Shown one piece after another: positions 1 through 6,025 of a stretch of DNA of 6,025 bases. The stretch is from the NCBI GenBank assembly GCA_031279915.1, contig JAITHO010000048.1, forward strand, positions 1-6,025, given 5' to 3'. Both the position numbers and the translations under genes were made by a program. Each line of letters starts with the position of its first letter. Within the stretch, counting starts at the first letter, position 1. Origin of the DNA: Tannerellaceae bacterium. Lineage in GTDB: Bacteria > Bacteroidota > Bacteroidia > Bacteroidales > Tannerellaceae. The notes below the pieces were generated by a model, which searched no databases, was not told where the DNA came from, and saw nothing but the letters and a program-made list of their open reading frames with translations.

Positions 1-134
1 ATACCCGCCATCGTAGCCCGGTAAATTTCATTACCAACCTGGTTGCCGGTCTTATAGCCTACAATTTTCTGCCTAAAAAGCCTTCCTTGAATCTCGACAT
101 CGTTGATAATGATGCCCTACAGAGTATTGCTTAG
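1..134 (+). CDS. C-terminal end of a probable DDE transposase (5' part outside window)
   Basis: An open frame enters from the left edge (first full codon at base 3) and ends at a TAG at 132-134, leaving 43 residues that begin [10 protein letters not shown] and contain [20 protein letters not shown] basic RHRS stretch, a hydrophobic helix and a KKPS tail near the stop resemble the C-terminus of DDE transposases of the IS982 type as I remember them from Bacteroidota; no catalytic residue lies in the window, so the family assignment is tentative. No terminal inverted repeat could be identified between the stop and the promoter of the next operon. It could instead be the tail of an unrelated protein. 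Confidence is good that this is coding sequence and moderate that it is a transposase. Confidence 0.5.
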   Translation, partial: TRHRSPVNFITNLVAGLIAYNFLPKKPSLNLDIVDNDALQSIA

Positions 135-244
135 TTTCTTATCATCGAGCTCAAATTTAAATGCGCTTGCCCTTATACCCACCCTATCTATCATTTAATG
201 AGATTCACCGCTTCACTCATGCTGCAAGAAATAAAAAATAAGAT
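135..244. other. AT-rich intergenic stretch, upstream part of the btu leader
   Basis: This is the first part of the 359-base gap between the upstream stop codon and the receptor gene; the rest of the gap is promoter and riboswitch. I see no ORF of note, no tRNA, no convincing hairpin followed by a U-run for the upstream gene, and no recognisable insertion-sequence end. There is a short palindrome GAGCTC near 147-152 and an A-rich run at 227-240 just before the candidate -7 element. Confidence 0.5.
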
Positions 245-252
245 TATTTTTG
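222..252 (+). promoter_or_regulatory. Candidate Bacteroidota-type promoter for the btu operon
   Basis: TATTTTTG at 245-252 fits the Bacteroidota -7 consensus TAnnTTTG. A weak match to the TTTG-like -33 element (CTG, 222-224) lies about 20 bases upstream. Transcription from this element would begin roughly at 258-263, which is where the first helix of the cobalamin riboswitch starts (263); this agreement is the main support. The -33 box is poor, so the call is an inference. Confidence 0.42.
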
Positions 253-262
253 GCGCGGATTA

Positions 263-440
263 TGGTGTGATTATCCTGCGTTCGCGGGAAATTCATAATA
301 GGGAATCCGGTGCGAATCCGGAGCTATACCCGTAGCTGTAAGTTCTTTTTAACCCCCGGCATACTTCGATGCCACTGGGACATGGGGTCCCGGGAAGGCG
401 GCCAGAAGGGGGAGAACGAGCCAGAAGACCTGCCATACCA
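263..440 (+). ncRNA. Cobalamin (AdoCbl/B12) riboswitch aptamer
   Basis: The conserved blocks of the cobalamin riboswitch family occur in the right order: AGGGAATCCGGTGCGAATCC around 300-319, the CTGTAA element at 336-341, GCCACTG at 371-377, CGGGAAGGCG at 391-400, and AGACCTGCC at 426-434 (B12 box). The helices can be paired by eye: closing helix P1 263-269 with 434-440, a variable hairpin 275-279/284-288, CCGG 307-310 with CCGG 318-321, the L5 hairpin 322-326/333-337 with loop TACCCG, a long arm GTTCT+CCCCC (342-346, 353-357) with GGGGGAGAAC (408-417), hairpin 358-362/369-373 and hairpin 377-381/387-391. It sits directly upstream of a BtuB-like receptor, the classic target. High cobalamin is expected to repress the three downstream genes. 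Confidence 0.96.
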
Positions 441-450
441 ATTTGTTTTC

Positions 451-474
451 AAAATATCCGGGAGTAGGTATTTT
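451..474 (+). promoter_or_regulatory. Riboswitch expression-platform hairpin (L13-like kissing partner)
   Basis: AAAATA (451-456) pairs perfectly with TATTTT (469-474), leaving a loop TCCGGGAGTAGG. CGGG at 459-462 is complementary to CCCG at 329-332 in the L5 loop of the aptamer, matching the known L5-L13 kissing interaction of cobalamin riboswitches. The receptor ATG lies 19 bases after the stem. No Shine-Dalgarno sits at normal distance from that ATG, so ligand-induced kissing probably controls initiation by occluding the leader rather than a classic SD. The U-rich stretch after the hairpin makes a weak terminator conceivable, but the stem is all A-T. Confidence 0.7.
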
Positions 475-493
475 CTTAATTAATTTTTGAACT

Positions 494-2506
494 ATGATTT
501 TTTTTCTTAACTATTGGCGAGCTTTATGGCTTGCGTTGCTTGTGACGGTGGCTTTTGCTGCCGAGGCTCAGCTTGATACGGCTGCGCTGCATGGACTGCC
601 GGAGGTGGAGGTGGCCGGGCAGTTTCGTCCGTCGCCAGCTCGTGCGGGGGCTCCGATGCAGCGTTTTGAGCGGCGGCAGATTGAGGCTCTGGGTATGCGG
701 AACCTCTCGGAGGTGGTGCGCACTTTTGCTGGGGCGACGCTAACGGATTATGGTGGCATTGGGGGGCTGAAGACTGTGTCGGTACGCGGTTTGGGGGCTC
801 GTCATACAGGGGTTGCGTACGATGGCGTGTCGGTGGTAGATGCGCAAAGCGGGTTGGCCGATGTGGGAAGGTTTTCGCTCGACAATGTTGAGAGCGTGAC
901 GCTGTCGATTGGTTTGGCGGATGATATTTTTCGCACGGCGCGGATGTATGCCTCGGCGGGGGCCTTGCAGATTGTTACGGCGCGTCCTGAATTTTCCGAG
1001 GAGAGGAAGAGCCGGCTTGCGTTGGGCCTCCGCGGAGGTTCGTTTGGGCTTCTGAATCCTTATGCGCACTATGAGCGGAAGCTGGGCGATGCGATCTCGG
1101 CTTCGGGGCATGCCGAGTGGCTTGGGGCACGGGGCGATTATCCTTTTACGCTTGCGAACGGAAATATTTCAACGCGCGAACTTAGGCGCAACAGCGATAT
1201 TAGTTCGCTGCGTTTGGAGGCGAATGCATACGGGAGCTGGGCAAATGGCGGGCGTCTTCAGGCAAAGGTTTATTCCTATAATTCGGAACGGGGGCTACCG
1301 GGCTCGGTCATACTTTATAATGATAAAAGTGGCGACAGGTTGCTTGATGATAATTTTTTTGTTCAGGCAATGTATGAGCTACCGCTGGGCAGGCGGATTC
1401 TCTTCCGAACTTATGCTCGATATAACTATTCTTACAGTTTTTATGTCTCGCCAAATGATAATTATGCCGCCGGCAGTCAGGAGGATAAGAATTGTCAGCG
1501 GGAATACTATGCGTCGGCTGGGGCGAGGGCAAATCTGGGGCGAGGACTGTCGGCGGTATTGGTAACAGATATAATCCATTCATCGCTCGATAATAATTTC
1601 CGAAATTCTCCTCTTCCGCGTCGATTGAGCTCGCTAACGGTTGCGGCTGCCAGATTCATGAATCCGTGGCTGACGGGCACGGCTAGTGTGCTGGCTACGT
1701 ATATGCGGGATGAGGTGAGCAATGGCGGAGCGCGTCCGGCCGATCGCAAACGACTGTCGCCTGCGATAAGCCTGTCGGTACGGCCTTTTGCTGCGAATGC
1801 CTTGCGGTTGAGAGCTTCGTGGCAGGATATTTTTCGGACGCCAACCTTCACCGATCTGTACTATCTGCGCCTGGGCAATACCAATCTGCGGCCTGAACGA
1901 GCCTCGCAGTATAATCTGGGACTGACCTGGACGGGCGGAGGCTACGGCCCCATCCGCTTGCTGTCGGCCTCGGCAGATGCATATTATAATAAGGTATCGG
2001 ACAAGATCGTTGCCTTCCCAACTTTGTATGTCTGGAAAATGATCAACATGGGCGAGGTGGAGATGCGAGGGCTCGACCTTAGCTTGCTTCTCAGCTTGGG
2101 CTTGCCGCATAAGGAGAGCTATCTGCTCGACCTGTCGGCCTCGTATAGCTATCAGCAGGCGATCGATCTGACCAATCCCAAGGCAAAGAACTATCGACAG
2201 CAGATTCCCTACACTCCACGGAATGCAGCATCGGCTTCGGCCATGATCGGCTTGCCTTGGATAAACCTTGGGTACGTGATGACGGCAACCGGCAGGCGAT
2301 ACGCTCTTCCGCAAAACATTCCGGCCAACCAAATTGATAGCTATGCAGAGCATAATCTGTCGGCAAACAAAAGCTTCCGCCTCGGATCTTGCATCCTAAA
2401 GCTACAAGCCGAAGTCCTCAACATAGCCGGAGCCAATTACGACGTGATACGATATTATCCCATGCCGGGACGTTCGTTCAGACTAAGTATAAATCTCACA
2501 TATTAA
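494..2506 (+). CDS. btuB: TonB-dependent outer-membrane cobalamin receptor, BtuB-like
   Basis: 670 residues, somewhat longer than the roughly 600-residue BtuB of enterobacteria. Residues 1-25 form a signal peptide (hydrophobic core 11-22, cleavage likely after AEA). A TonB-box-like stretch LPEVEVAG follows at 35-42. The plug domain spans about 56-163 with the typical VSVRGLGARHTGVAYDGVSV at 95-114 and the plug end NVESVTLSIG. The rest is a beta-barrel: it carries the conserved late motif FRTPTFTDLYYL...NTNLRPE around 447-470 and ends SFRLSINLTY with the terminal aromatic residue expected for outer-membrane assembly. It lacks the N-terminal carboxypeptidase-like domain of SusC proteins. The ATG at 494 is chosen because it gives a complete signal peptide and follows the riboswitch. 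Substrate (cobalamin or a related corrinoid) is inferred from the riboswitch and from the BtuG/BtuF-like neighbours. Codon use is rich in G-ending codons in its first two thirds and drifts toward C-ending ones at the end. Confidence 0.93.
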   Translation: MIFFLNYWRALWLALLVTVAFAAEAQLDTAALHGLPEVEVAGQFRPSPARAGAPMQRFERRQIEALGMRNLSEVVRTFAGATLTDYGGIGGLKTVSVRGLGARHTGVAYDGVSVVDAQSGLADVGRFSLDNVESVTLSIGLADDIFRTARMYASAGALQIVTARPEFSEERKSRLALGLRGGSFGLLNPYAHYERKLGDAISASGHAEWLGARGDYPFTLANGNISTRELRRNSDISSLRLEANAYGSWANGGRLQAKVYSYNSERGLPGSVILYNDKSGDRLLDDNFFVQAMYELPLGRRILFRTYARYNYSYSFYVSPNDNYAAGSQEDKNCQREYYASAGARANLGRGLSAVLVTDIIHSSLDNNFRNSPLPRRLSSLTVAAARFMNPWLTGTASVLATYMRDEVSNGGARPADRKRLSPAISLSVRPFAANALRLRASWQDIFRTPTFTDLYYLRLGNTNLRPERASQYNLGLTWTGGGYGPIRLLSASADAYYNKVSDKIVAFPTLYVWKMINMGEVEMRGLDLSLLLSLGLPHKESYLLDLSASYSYQQAIDLTNPKAKNYRQQIPYTPRNAASASAMIGLPWINLGYVMTATGRRYALPQNIPANQIDSYAEHNLSANKSFRLGSCILKLQAEVLNIAGANYDVIRYYPMPGRSFRLSINLTY

Positions 2507-2527
2507 TAACTCTAATTATTTAAACAG

Positions 2528-3916
2528 ATGAAAACAAAAAGTTTTTTATTCTATGTAACGCTGATCGGCTTCTTTCAGCTTGTTTTATTCTCATGCGGAG
2601 GCGATGATAATGACAATCTCCCTCCGGGCAAGGTCGTTTCTAACCTTACTTTTACCGATACAGATGGCGTGGAGCTCAGTATAGGCGGCACGCTTAGTTG
2701 GGATCTTCCGGAGCCGGAAACGAACATCGGCTGGTATGTTATCTATCTCGGCGAGTCATCTACGGACAGAACTCACTCTCTCGGAAAAGCGCCGGCTGGA
2801 GTCAAGTTCTTCGAAGTGCCTGCCGGAACGCCCTGGAAGCCCTACTTGATCGTGGTTGCAACAAATGATTCGGGAGAGGCATCGACGGCGGCCTCGGTAT
2901 CAGTAACGGATAAGCTCCCCGTGATTGAGATCGTGGAGATGCATGGAGCATACGTGCTGAACAGCGGAAACGTGGGAGAAAACAACTCCAGCCTCGACTT
3001 CATCAACCTCGTCGACAAGAGCTCCATCAACGGAGTTTTCTTGGCCACCAACCAGCGCAAGCTGGGCGATCTTGCTCAAGACGCCATCATCTACGGACAG
3101 AAGATGTACATCCTCGTATCCATCTCGCAGACCATCGAGGTGACCGACCTTTTCGGTGTATCCATTAAGCAGATCAAGACCGACGGAGAACCAAGAGCTG
3201 TTACCTCCGCCAACGGAAAAATATTCGTCACGCTATTTAATGGAAAGGTCATCAGCGTCGATACAACGTCGCTGGCCGTGGATAAAACCGTGACGGTAGG
3301 CCGCAATCCGGAGCAGATCGCAGCAGTAGGCAGCAAGCTCTACGTGGCTAACTCCGGAGGAATGGACTTCGCCAGCCCTATCGGCTACGACAAGACCGTA
3401 TCCGTGATTGATATTCCGACCTTCACGGAGATAAAGAAGATTGAAGTGGTGCAGAATCCTGTCAGCCTCCTGGCCGACAAGCAAGGCGACGTTTATGTTA
3501 TCTCCATGGGCGACTACTCGAATCCGCCCGTACTTCAGCGCATCGCCGCCGACAACGAAACGGTGTCGATCGTAGATGGAGTTCATCCCTCGGAGATGAC
3601 AACCAACGGCTCCAGAATATGGTTCTTTCAGTACGACTGGTCGGGAGCCGTCCCAACAGTTTACGGCATCTACGACGCCATGGAGGAGAAGCTCATTGAA
3701 GGCAGTTTCATCAAGGGCGACGCTCCGGCGATGCCATACAAACTCTTCATCGACTCCGACACCGAGAACATCTACCTCACCGCAAGCGATTATATGAACA
3801 ACGGCGACCTCCACGTCTTCTCCTCAGCCGGTTCGCTGATCCAGACCTGGACCGTAGGACTGAATCCAATTAAAGTCGTCTTCATGCACACCGTCGTGGT
3901 GACTGAAAAACCATAA
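2528..3916 (+). CDS. Surface lipoprotein, BtuG-like beta-propeller with N-terminal FnIII-like domain
   Basis: 462 residues. The signal peptide ends in a lipobox LFSC (Cys23), followed at once by GGDDNDN, an acidic patch like the Bacteroidota lipoprotein export signal that directs lipoproteins to the cell surface. Residues about 33-127 look like one fibronectin-III or Ig-like domain (LSWDLPEP, GWYVIYLGE, IVVATNDSGEAST). From about 139 the protein matches the DUF5074/YncE style of propeller: an opening AYVLNSGNVGENNSSLDFIN, then blades with the pattern GxP..I/V...GKxYV..., for example TDGEPRAVTSANGKIFVT (218-235) and VGRNPEQIAAVGSKLYVANS (257-276) with KTVSVIDIPT. BtuG of Bacteroides is a surface propeller lipoprotein that binds B12 very tightly and caps BtuB; this gene follows the receptor by 21 bases under the same riboswitch, so the same role is inferred. 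The extra FnIII-like domain is not part of the minimal BtuG propeller as I know it. It could alternatively be another propeller-type surface binder. Confidence 0.82.
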   Translation: MKTKSFLFYVTLIGFFQLVLFSCGGDDNDNLPPGKVVSNLTFTDTDGVELSIGGTLSWDLPEPETNIGWYVIYLGESSTDRTHSLGKAPAGVKFFEVPAGTPWKPYLIVVATNDSGEASTAASVSVTDKLPVIEIVEMHGAYVLNSGNVGENNSSLDFINLVDKSSINGVFLATNQRKLGDLAQDAIIYGQKMYILVSISQTIEVTDLFGVSIKQIKTDGEPRAVTSANGKIFVTLFNGKVISVDTTSLAVDKTVTVGRNPEQIAAVGSKLYVANSGGMDFASPIGYDKTVSVIDIPTFTEIKKIEVVQNPVSLLADKQGDVYVISMGDYSNPPVLQRIAADNETVSIVDGVHPSEMTTNGSRIWFFQYDWSGAVPTVYGIYDAMEEKLIEGSFIKGDAPAMPYKLFIDSDTENIYLTASDYMNNGDLHVFSSAGSLIQTWTVGLNPIKVVFMHTVVVTEKP

Positions 3917-3918
3917 GA

Positions 3919-5028
3919 ATGCAACGACTGATAGCTATTGTACTAATCTTGAGCCTGGCTTTCTCTTGCGGAAGGCCAGGCTCTTCCGTCTATAAAGGAG
4001 ACTACGCCCGGCACGCTTCCGGCTTCAGAGTTGAACGTTATGCCGGCTTCACGGTCGTTGAATTAAACGATCCTTGGAATGAAGGCCGCCTCCTGAACCG
4101 ATACGTGCTCGTGCCTAACAGCGAATCTCTTCCAAGCGATCTGCCGGCAGGAACAATCATCCGCACGCCCGTTAGCCGACTCGCCGTTTATTCCTCCGTG
4201 CACGTTGCTATGATTGAAATGATAGGCGCAGGAAGCCGTATTGAAGCTGTTTGCGAGCCAATGTACATCGCATCGAACGAGATTCGAGAGAGAATCGCTC
4301 GCGGAACCGTGGCCGATCTCGGAATGGCCATATCTCCAAATGTCGAGAAGATCATTGACCGAGAAATAAGGTTCATCATCGCCAGTCCATTCCAGAATGC
4401 AGACTACGGAGCTGTCGCCAAGACTGGAATACCCATCATCGAAGGCGCCGACTACATGGAACCGACTCCGCTCGGACGCGCCGAATGGATCCGATTCTTC
4501 GGCCTACTTCTTCAACGCGAAGAGCAAGCTGATTCAATATTTATACAAACCGAACGAGAATACAACGAACTGAAAGAACTCGTTGCCGCAGAACATCGAC
4601 CACAGATCCTGACCGAAAAACGCTACGGATCGTCATGGTACGTTCCCGTCGGAGGCAGTTACATGTCGGTTATGCTTGCCGACGCCGGCGCGCAGAATGT
4701 TTTCGACCATCTCAAGGGCGAGGGAAGCGTTCCGCTAGCCTTCGAAACCGTACTCAACACTGCCGCCGACGCCGACATCTGGCTCATAAAGTACAACACG
4801 GCTGCTCCGCTAACCTACAAAGCTCTCCGAGATGAATATCCGCCTTACGCAGCCTTCAGCGCCTACAAAACACGTAATATCTACGCCTGCCACACCGGCC
4901 TGATACCATATCACGAAGAAATTCCCGTTCACCCCAACCTCCTCCTACGCGACTTAATACACATCTTCCACCCCGAACTCCTCCCACAACATAACTTAAG
5001 ATACTATTCGCCAATAGCTGAGGAGTAA
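3919..5028 (+). CDS. Periplasmic substrate-binding lipoprotein of a corrinoid ABC importer, BtuF-like
   Basis: 369 residues. The signal peptide ends in lipobox LAFSC (Cys17), followed by GRPG without acidic residues, consistent with a periplasm-facing lipoprotein. Residues 25-80 form an N-terminal segment containing VVELNDPW and RYVLVP, as is common in Bacteroidota relatives of this family. The periplasmic-binding fold (BtuF/FepB/FhuD type, PF01497) starts near PVSRLAVYSSVHVAMIEMIG (84-103), continues through EAVCEP, GIPIIEGADYMEPTPLGRAEW (170-190, first lobe to helix linker region) and VGGSYMSVMLADAGAQNVF in the second lobe, and ends near 350. Glu residues at 113 and 181 are candidates for the lobe-tip glutamates that dock on the permease; this is a guess from position. 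The ATG lies two bases after the preceding stop, so the genes are probably translationally coupled. The family also binds ferric siderophores and haem; cobalamin is inferred from the operon and riboswitch. Confidence 0.87.
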   Translation: MQRLIAIVLILSLAFSCGRPGSSVYKGDYARHASGFRVERYAGFTVVELNDPWNEGRLLNRYVLVPNSESLPSDLPAGTIIRTPVSRLAVYSSVHVAMIEMIGAGSRIEAVCEPMYIASNEIRERIARGTVADLGMAISPNVEKIIDREIRFIIASPFQNADYGAVAKTGIPIIEGADYMEPTPLGRAEWIRFFGLLLQREEQADSIFIQTEREYNELKELVAAEHRPQILTEKRYGSSWYVPVGGSYMSVMLADAGAQNVFDHLKGEGSVPLAFETVLNTAADADIWLIKYNTAAPLTYKALRDEYPPYAAFSAYKTRNIYACHTGLIPYHEEIPVHPNLLLRDLIHIFHPELLPQHNLRYYSPIAEE

Positions 5029-5058
5029 GAATACAAACTAAGCTTCATTTTCGGTCAA
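5029..5058. other. 30-base convergent intergenic gap
   Basis: The stop of the BtuF-like gene and the stop of the - strand LRR gene face each other across 30 bases. I find no GC-rich hairpin with a T-run on either strand, only the 6-base palindrome AAGCTT (5039-5044), so termination of both transcripts probably lies within the opposite gene or depends on Rho. Confidence 0.6.
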
Positions 5059-6025
5059 TCAATCGCCATTGCGCTGAGGATCGAACTTCCAACGCTCCCC
5101 GCCTATCCAGCCGGTTACGTTTGAAGTCGATTTCATGTTATTGTAGAAGCAATTGACTGAACTTTTATCTCTAAACGCGGCCCCCGACAGATCCAGCGTC
5201 CTCAAATAATTATTGTTGCAGTATAAGTGCCTCAGTTTGCTTAAGCCTGATAGTTCTAACGTCTCCAATTCATTGTTACAGCAGTCAATTGATTCTATAT
5301 TCGTCAAGCCGGAAAGGTTCAGGAATGTAAGTTGATTATGACTGCAGTTCATCCAATTCAGATTCGCCAAGTTTGATAGGTTCAAGCTCGTCAATGAGTT
5401 ATGCGTGCAGCTAAACCATATTAAGTCCGTTAAGCTGGAAACCTCCAGCTCGCTAAGTTGATTGTAGTTGCAGTAGAAAAACGTCAGCGCCGTTAAGGTT
5501 GAAATATTTAACGCCCTCAATTTGTTCTTATCGACGTCAAGGTGTTCCAAATTCGACAATCCGGAAAGGTTCAGCTCCGTAAGTTGATTATTGTAGCAGT
5601 TCAATTTTTGCAGATTGCTTAAGCCCGATAAGTGAATCGTCTCCAATTGATTGTTATTGCAGTCAATCTCATGTAATTTCGTCAATCCGAAGATGTCAAG
5701 CGACCTTAATTGATTATGATCGCAATCCAATATTTCCAGATTGGTAAGCCATGATACATTAAGCGACGTCAGTTGGTTGTCATCGCATTTGAGCGATTGT
5801 AAATTCGTCAACCATGATAAGTTCAGATCCTCAAGCTCATTAGAGTAGCAGTCTAACTCATGCAGATTGGTTAAGGAAGATAGGTCAAGCGTCTTCAATT
5901 CGTTCTGGCTACAGTCGAGAAATCGTAGATTCTTAAAGTATTCAATGCCCGTCAGGCTGGCGATACTTTCACGGCTCACGTCCAAGCTGTCGATAGAGCT
6001 AACATCGGTATCATAAATCGCCTCC
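5059..6025 (-). CDS. Leucine-rich-repeat protein with cysteine ladder (5' part outside window)
   Basis: The frame is open from the right edge (first full codon at 6024) to a TGA at 5059-5061, about 321 residues. It can be read as starting at a TTG (5985), but the frame continues upstream of it as EAIYDTDVSSIDS, which belongs to the same capping region, so the true start lies outside the window. A cap (DVSRESIASLTGIEYFKN) leads into twelve 21-residue repeats of the form LxxLxCxxNxLxxLxLSxLTN, followed by a degenerate repeat (SSVNCFYNNMK) and a short tail ending QRNGD. Position 6 of the repeat is Cys in eleven of twelve units, giving an internal cysteine ladder like that of Listeria internalin J. 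Such proteins are usually secreted or surface-located and bind proteins or glycans; no signal peptide or sorting domain is visible here, as the N-terminus is missing and the C-terminal tail matches no sorting motif I know. No specific function is assigned. Confidence 0.88.
   Translation of the reverse strand, partial: EAIYDTDVSSIDSLDVSRESIASLTGIEYFKNLRFLDCSQNELKTLDLSSLTNLHELDCYSNELEDLNLSWLTNLQSLKCDDNQLTSLNVSWLTNLEILDCDHNQLRSLDIFGLTKLHEIDCNNNQLETIHLSGLSNLQKLNCYNNQLTELNLSGLSNLEHLDVDKNKLRALNISTLTALTFFYCNYNQLSELEVSSLTDLIWFSCTHNSLTSLNLSNLANLNWMNCSHNQLTFLNLSGLTNIESIDCCNNELETLELSGLSKLRHLYCNNNYLRTLDLSGAAFRDKSSVNCFYNNMKSTSNVTGWIGGERWKFDPQRNGD
5173..5928 (-). repeat. Twelve tandem 63-base leucine-rich-repeat units
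   Basis: On the - strand twelve consecutive units of exactly 63 bases (21 residues) run from 5928 down to 5173 without any insertion or deletion. The units are diverged at DNA level but keep phrases such as the complement of AGTTGATT (coding for NQL) and Leu, Asn and Cys codons at fixed places. Unit 7 (5550-5488) replaces the ladder Cys by Val (codon 5533-5535). Confidence 0.9.

Noticed and set aside
377..391. GGGAC...GTCCC hairpin as a stand-alone terminator
   Set aside because: It is an internal helix of the cobalamin riboswitch aptamer and is not followed by a T-run.
1062..1565. Second-frame + strand ORF of 167 codons inside the receptor gene
   Set aside because: It overlaps the barrel-coding region completely and has no domain-like pattern; the receptor frame is intact throughout, so no frameshift is needed.
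1634..2353. Long antisense open frame of 239 codons inside the receptor gene
   Set aside because: It lies wholly within a well-supported TonB receptor, its translation is rich in Arg, Gln and Ile with no recognisable domain, and it has no plausible promoter; it is a shadow of the G/C-rich sense codons.
3233..3814. Antisense open frame of 193 codons inside the propeller gene
   Set aside because: The translation (Val/His/Gly-rich) is what the complementary strand of this codon usage would give, and the sense frame has clear lipobox and propeller features.
5173..5928. Regularly spaced repeats as a CRISPR array
   Set aside because: The 63-base periodicity is coding, in frame and diverged between units, without identical repeats or unique spacers; it is an LRR array.
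5983..5985. TTG as the start codon of the LRR gene
   Set aside because: The frame stays open to the window edge with residues (EAIYDTDVSSIDS) typical of the region before the repeats, and a start here would leave no signal peptide.

Overview
The window looks like a piece of a Bacteroidota (probably Bacteroidales) chromosome. The evidence is a TonB-dependent receptor without Shine-Dalgarno context, two lipoproteins with Bacteroidota-style lipoboxes (one followed by an acidic surface-export patch), a possible TAnnTTTG-type -7 promoter element, and a long Cys-containing leucine-rich-repeat protein of a kind common in this phylum. Genus cannot be fixed from the sequence alone.

Layout. Bases 1-134 hold the last 43 codons of a gene that enters from the left; it resembles the C-terminus of a DDE transposase (IS982-like is my best guess). 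Bases 135-493 are a non-coding leader. It carries a candidate promoter near 245-252, an almost textbook cobalamin (vitamin B12) riboswitch at 263-440, and a downstream hairpin at 451-474 whose loop can kiss the riboswitch L5 loop. Three tightly packed + strand genes follow: a BtuB-type TonB-dependent outer-membrane receptor (494-2506), a BtuG-like lipoprotein with an N-terminal fibronectin-III-like domain and a YVTN/YncE-type beta-propeller (2528-3916), and a BtuF-like substrate-binding lipoprotein (3919-5028). Gaps are 21 and 2 bases, so this is one operon under the riboswitch. On the - strand, converging with it after only 30 bases, is the 3' part of a leucine-rich-repeat protein (5059 to beyond 6025).

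Working model. BtuG-like lipoprotein on the cell surface captures corrinoid and hands it to BtuB, which imports it with TonB energy; the BtuF-like protein binds it in the periplasm for an ABC importer. When cobalamin is plentiful, the riboswitch shuts the operon down. The inner-membrane permease and ATPase (BtuC, BtuD) are not in this window, so they must be encoded elsewhere. The LRR protein has no evident link to B12 uptake. The most unusual features are the FnIII-propeller architecture of the BtuG-like protein, the marked reversal of GC skew along the operon, and the cysteine ladder of the LRR protein with a single break.
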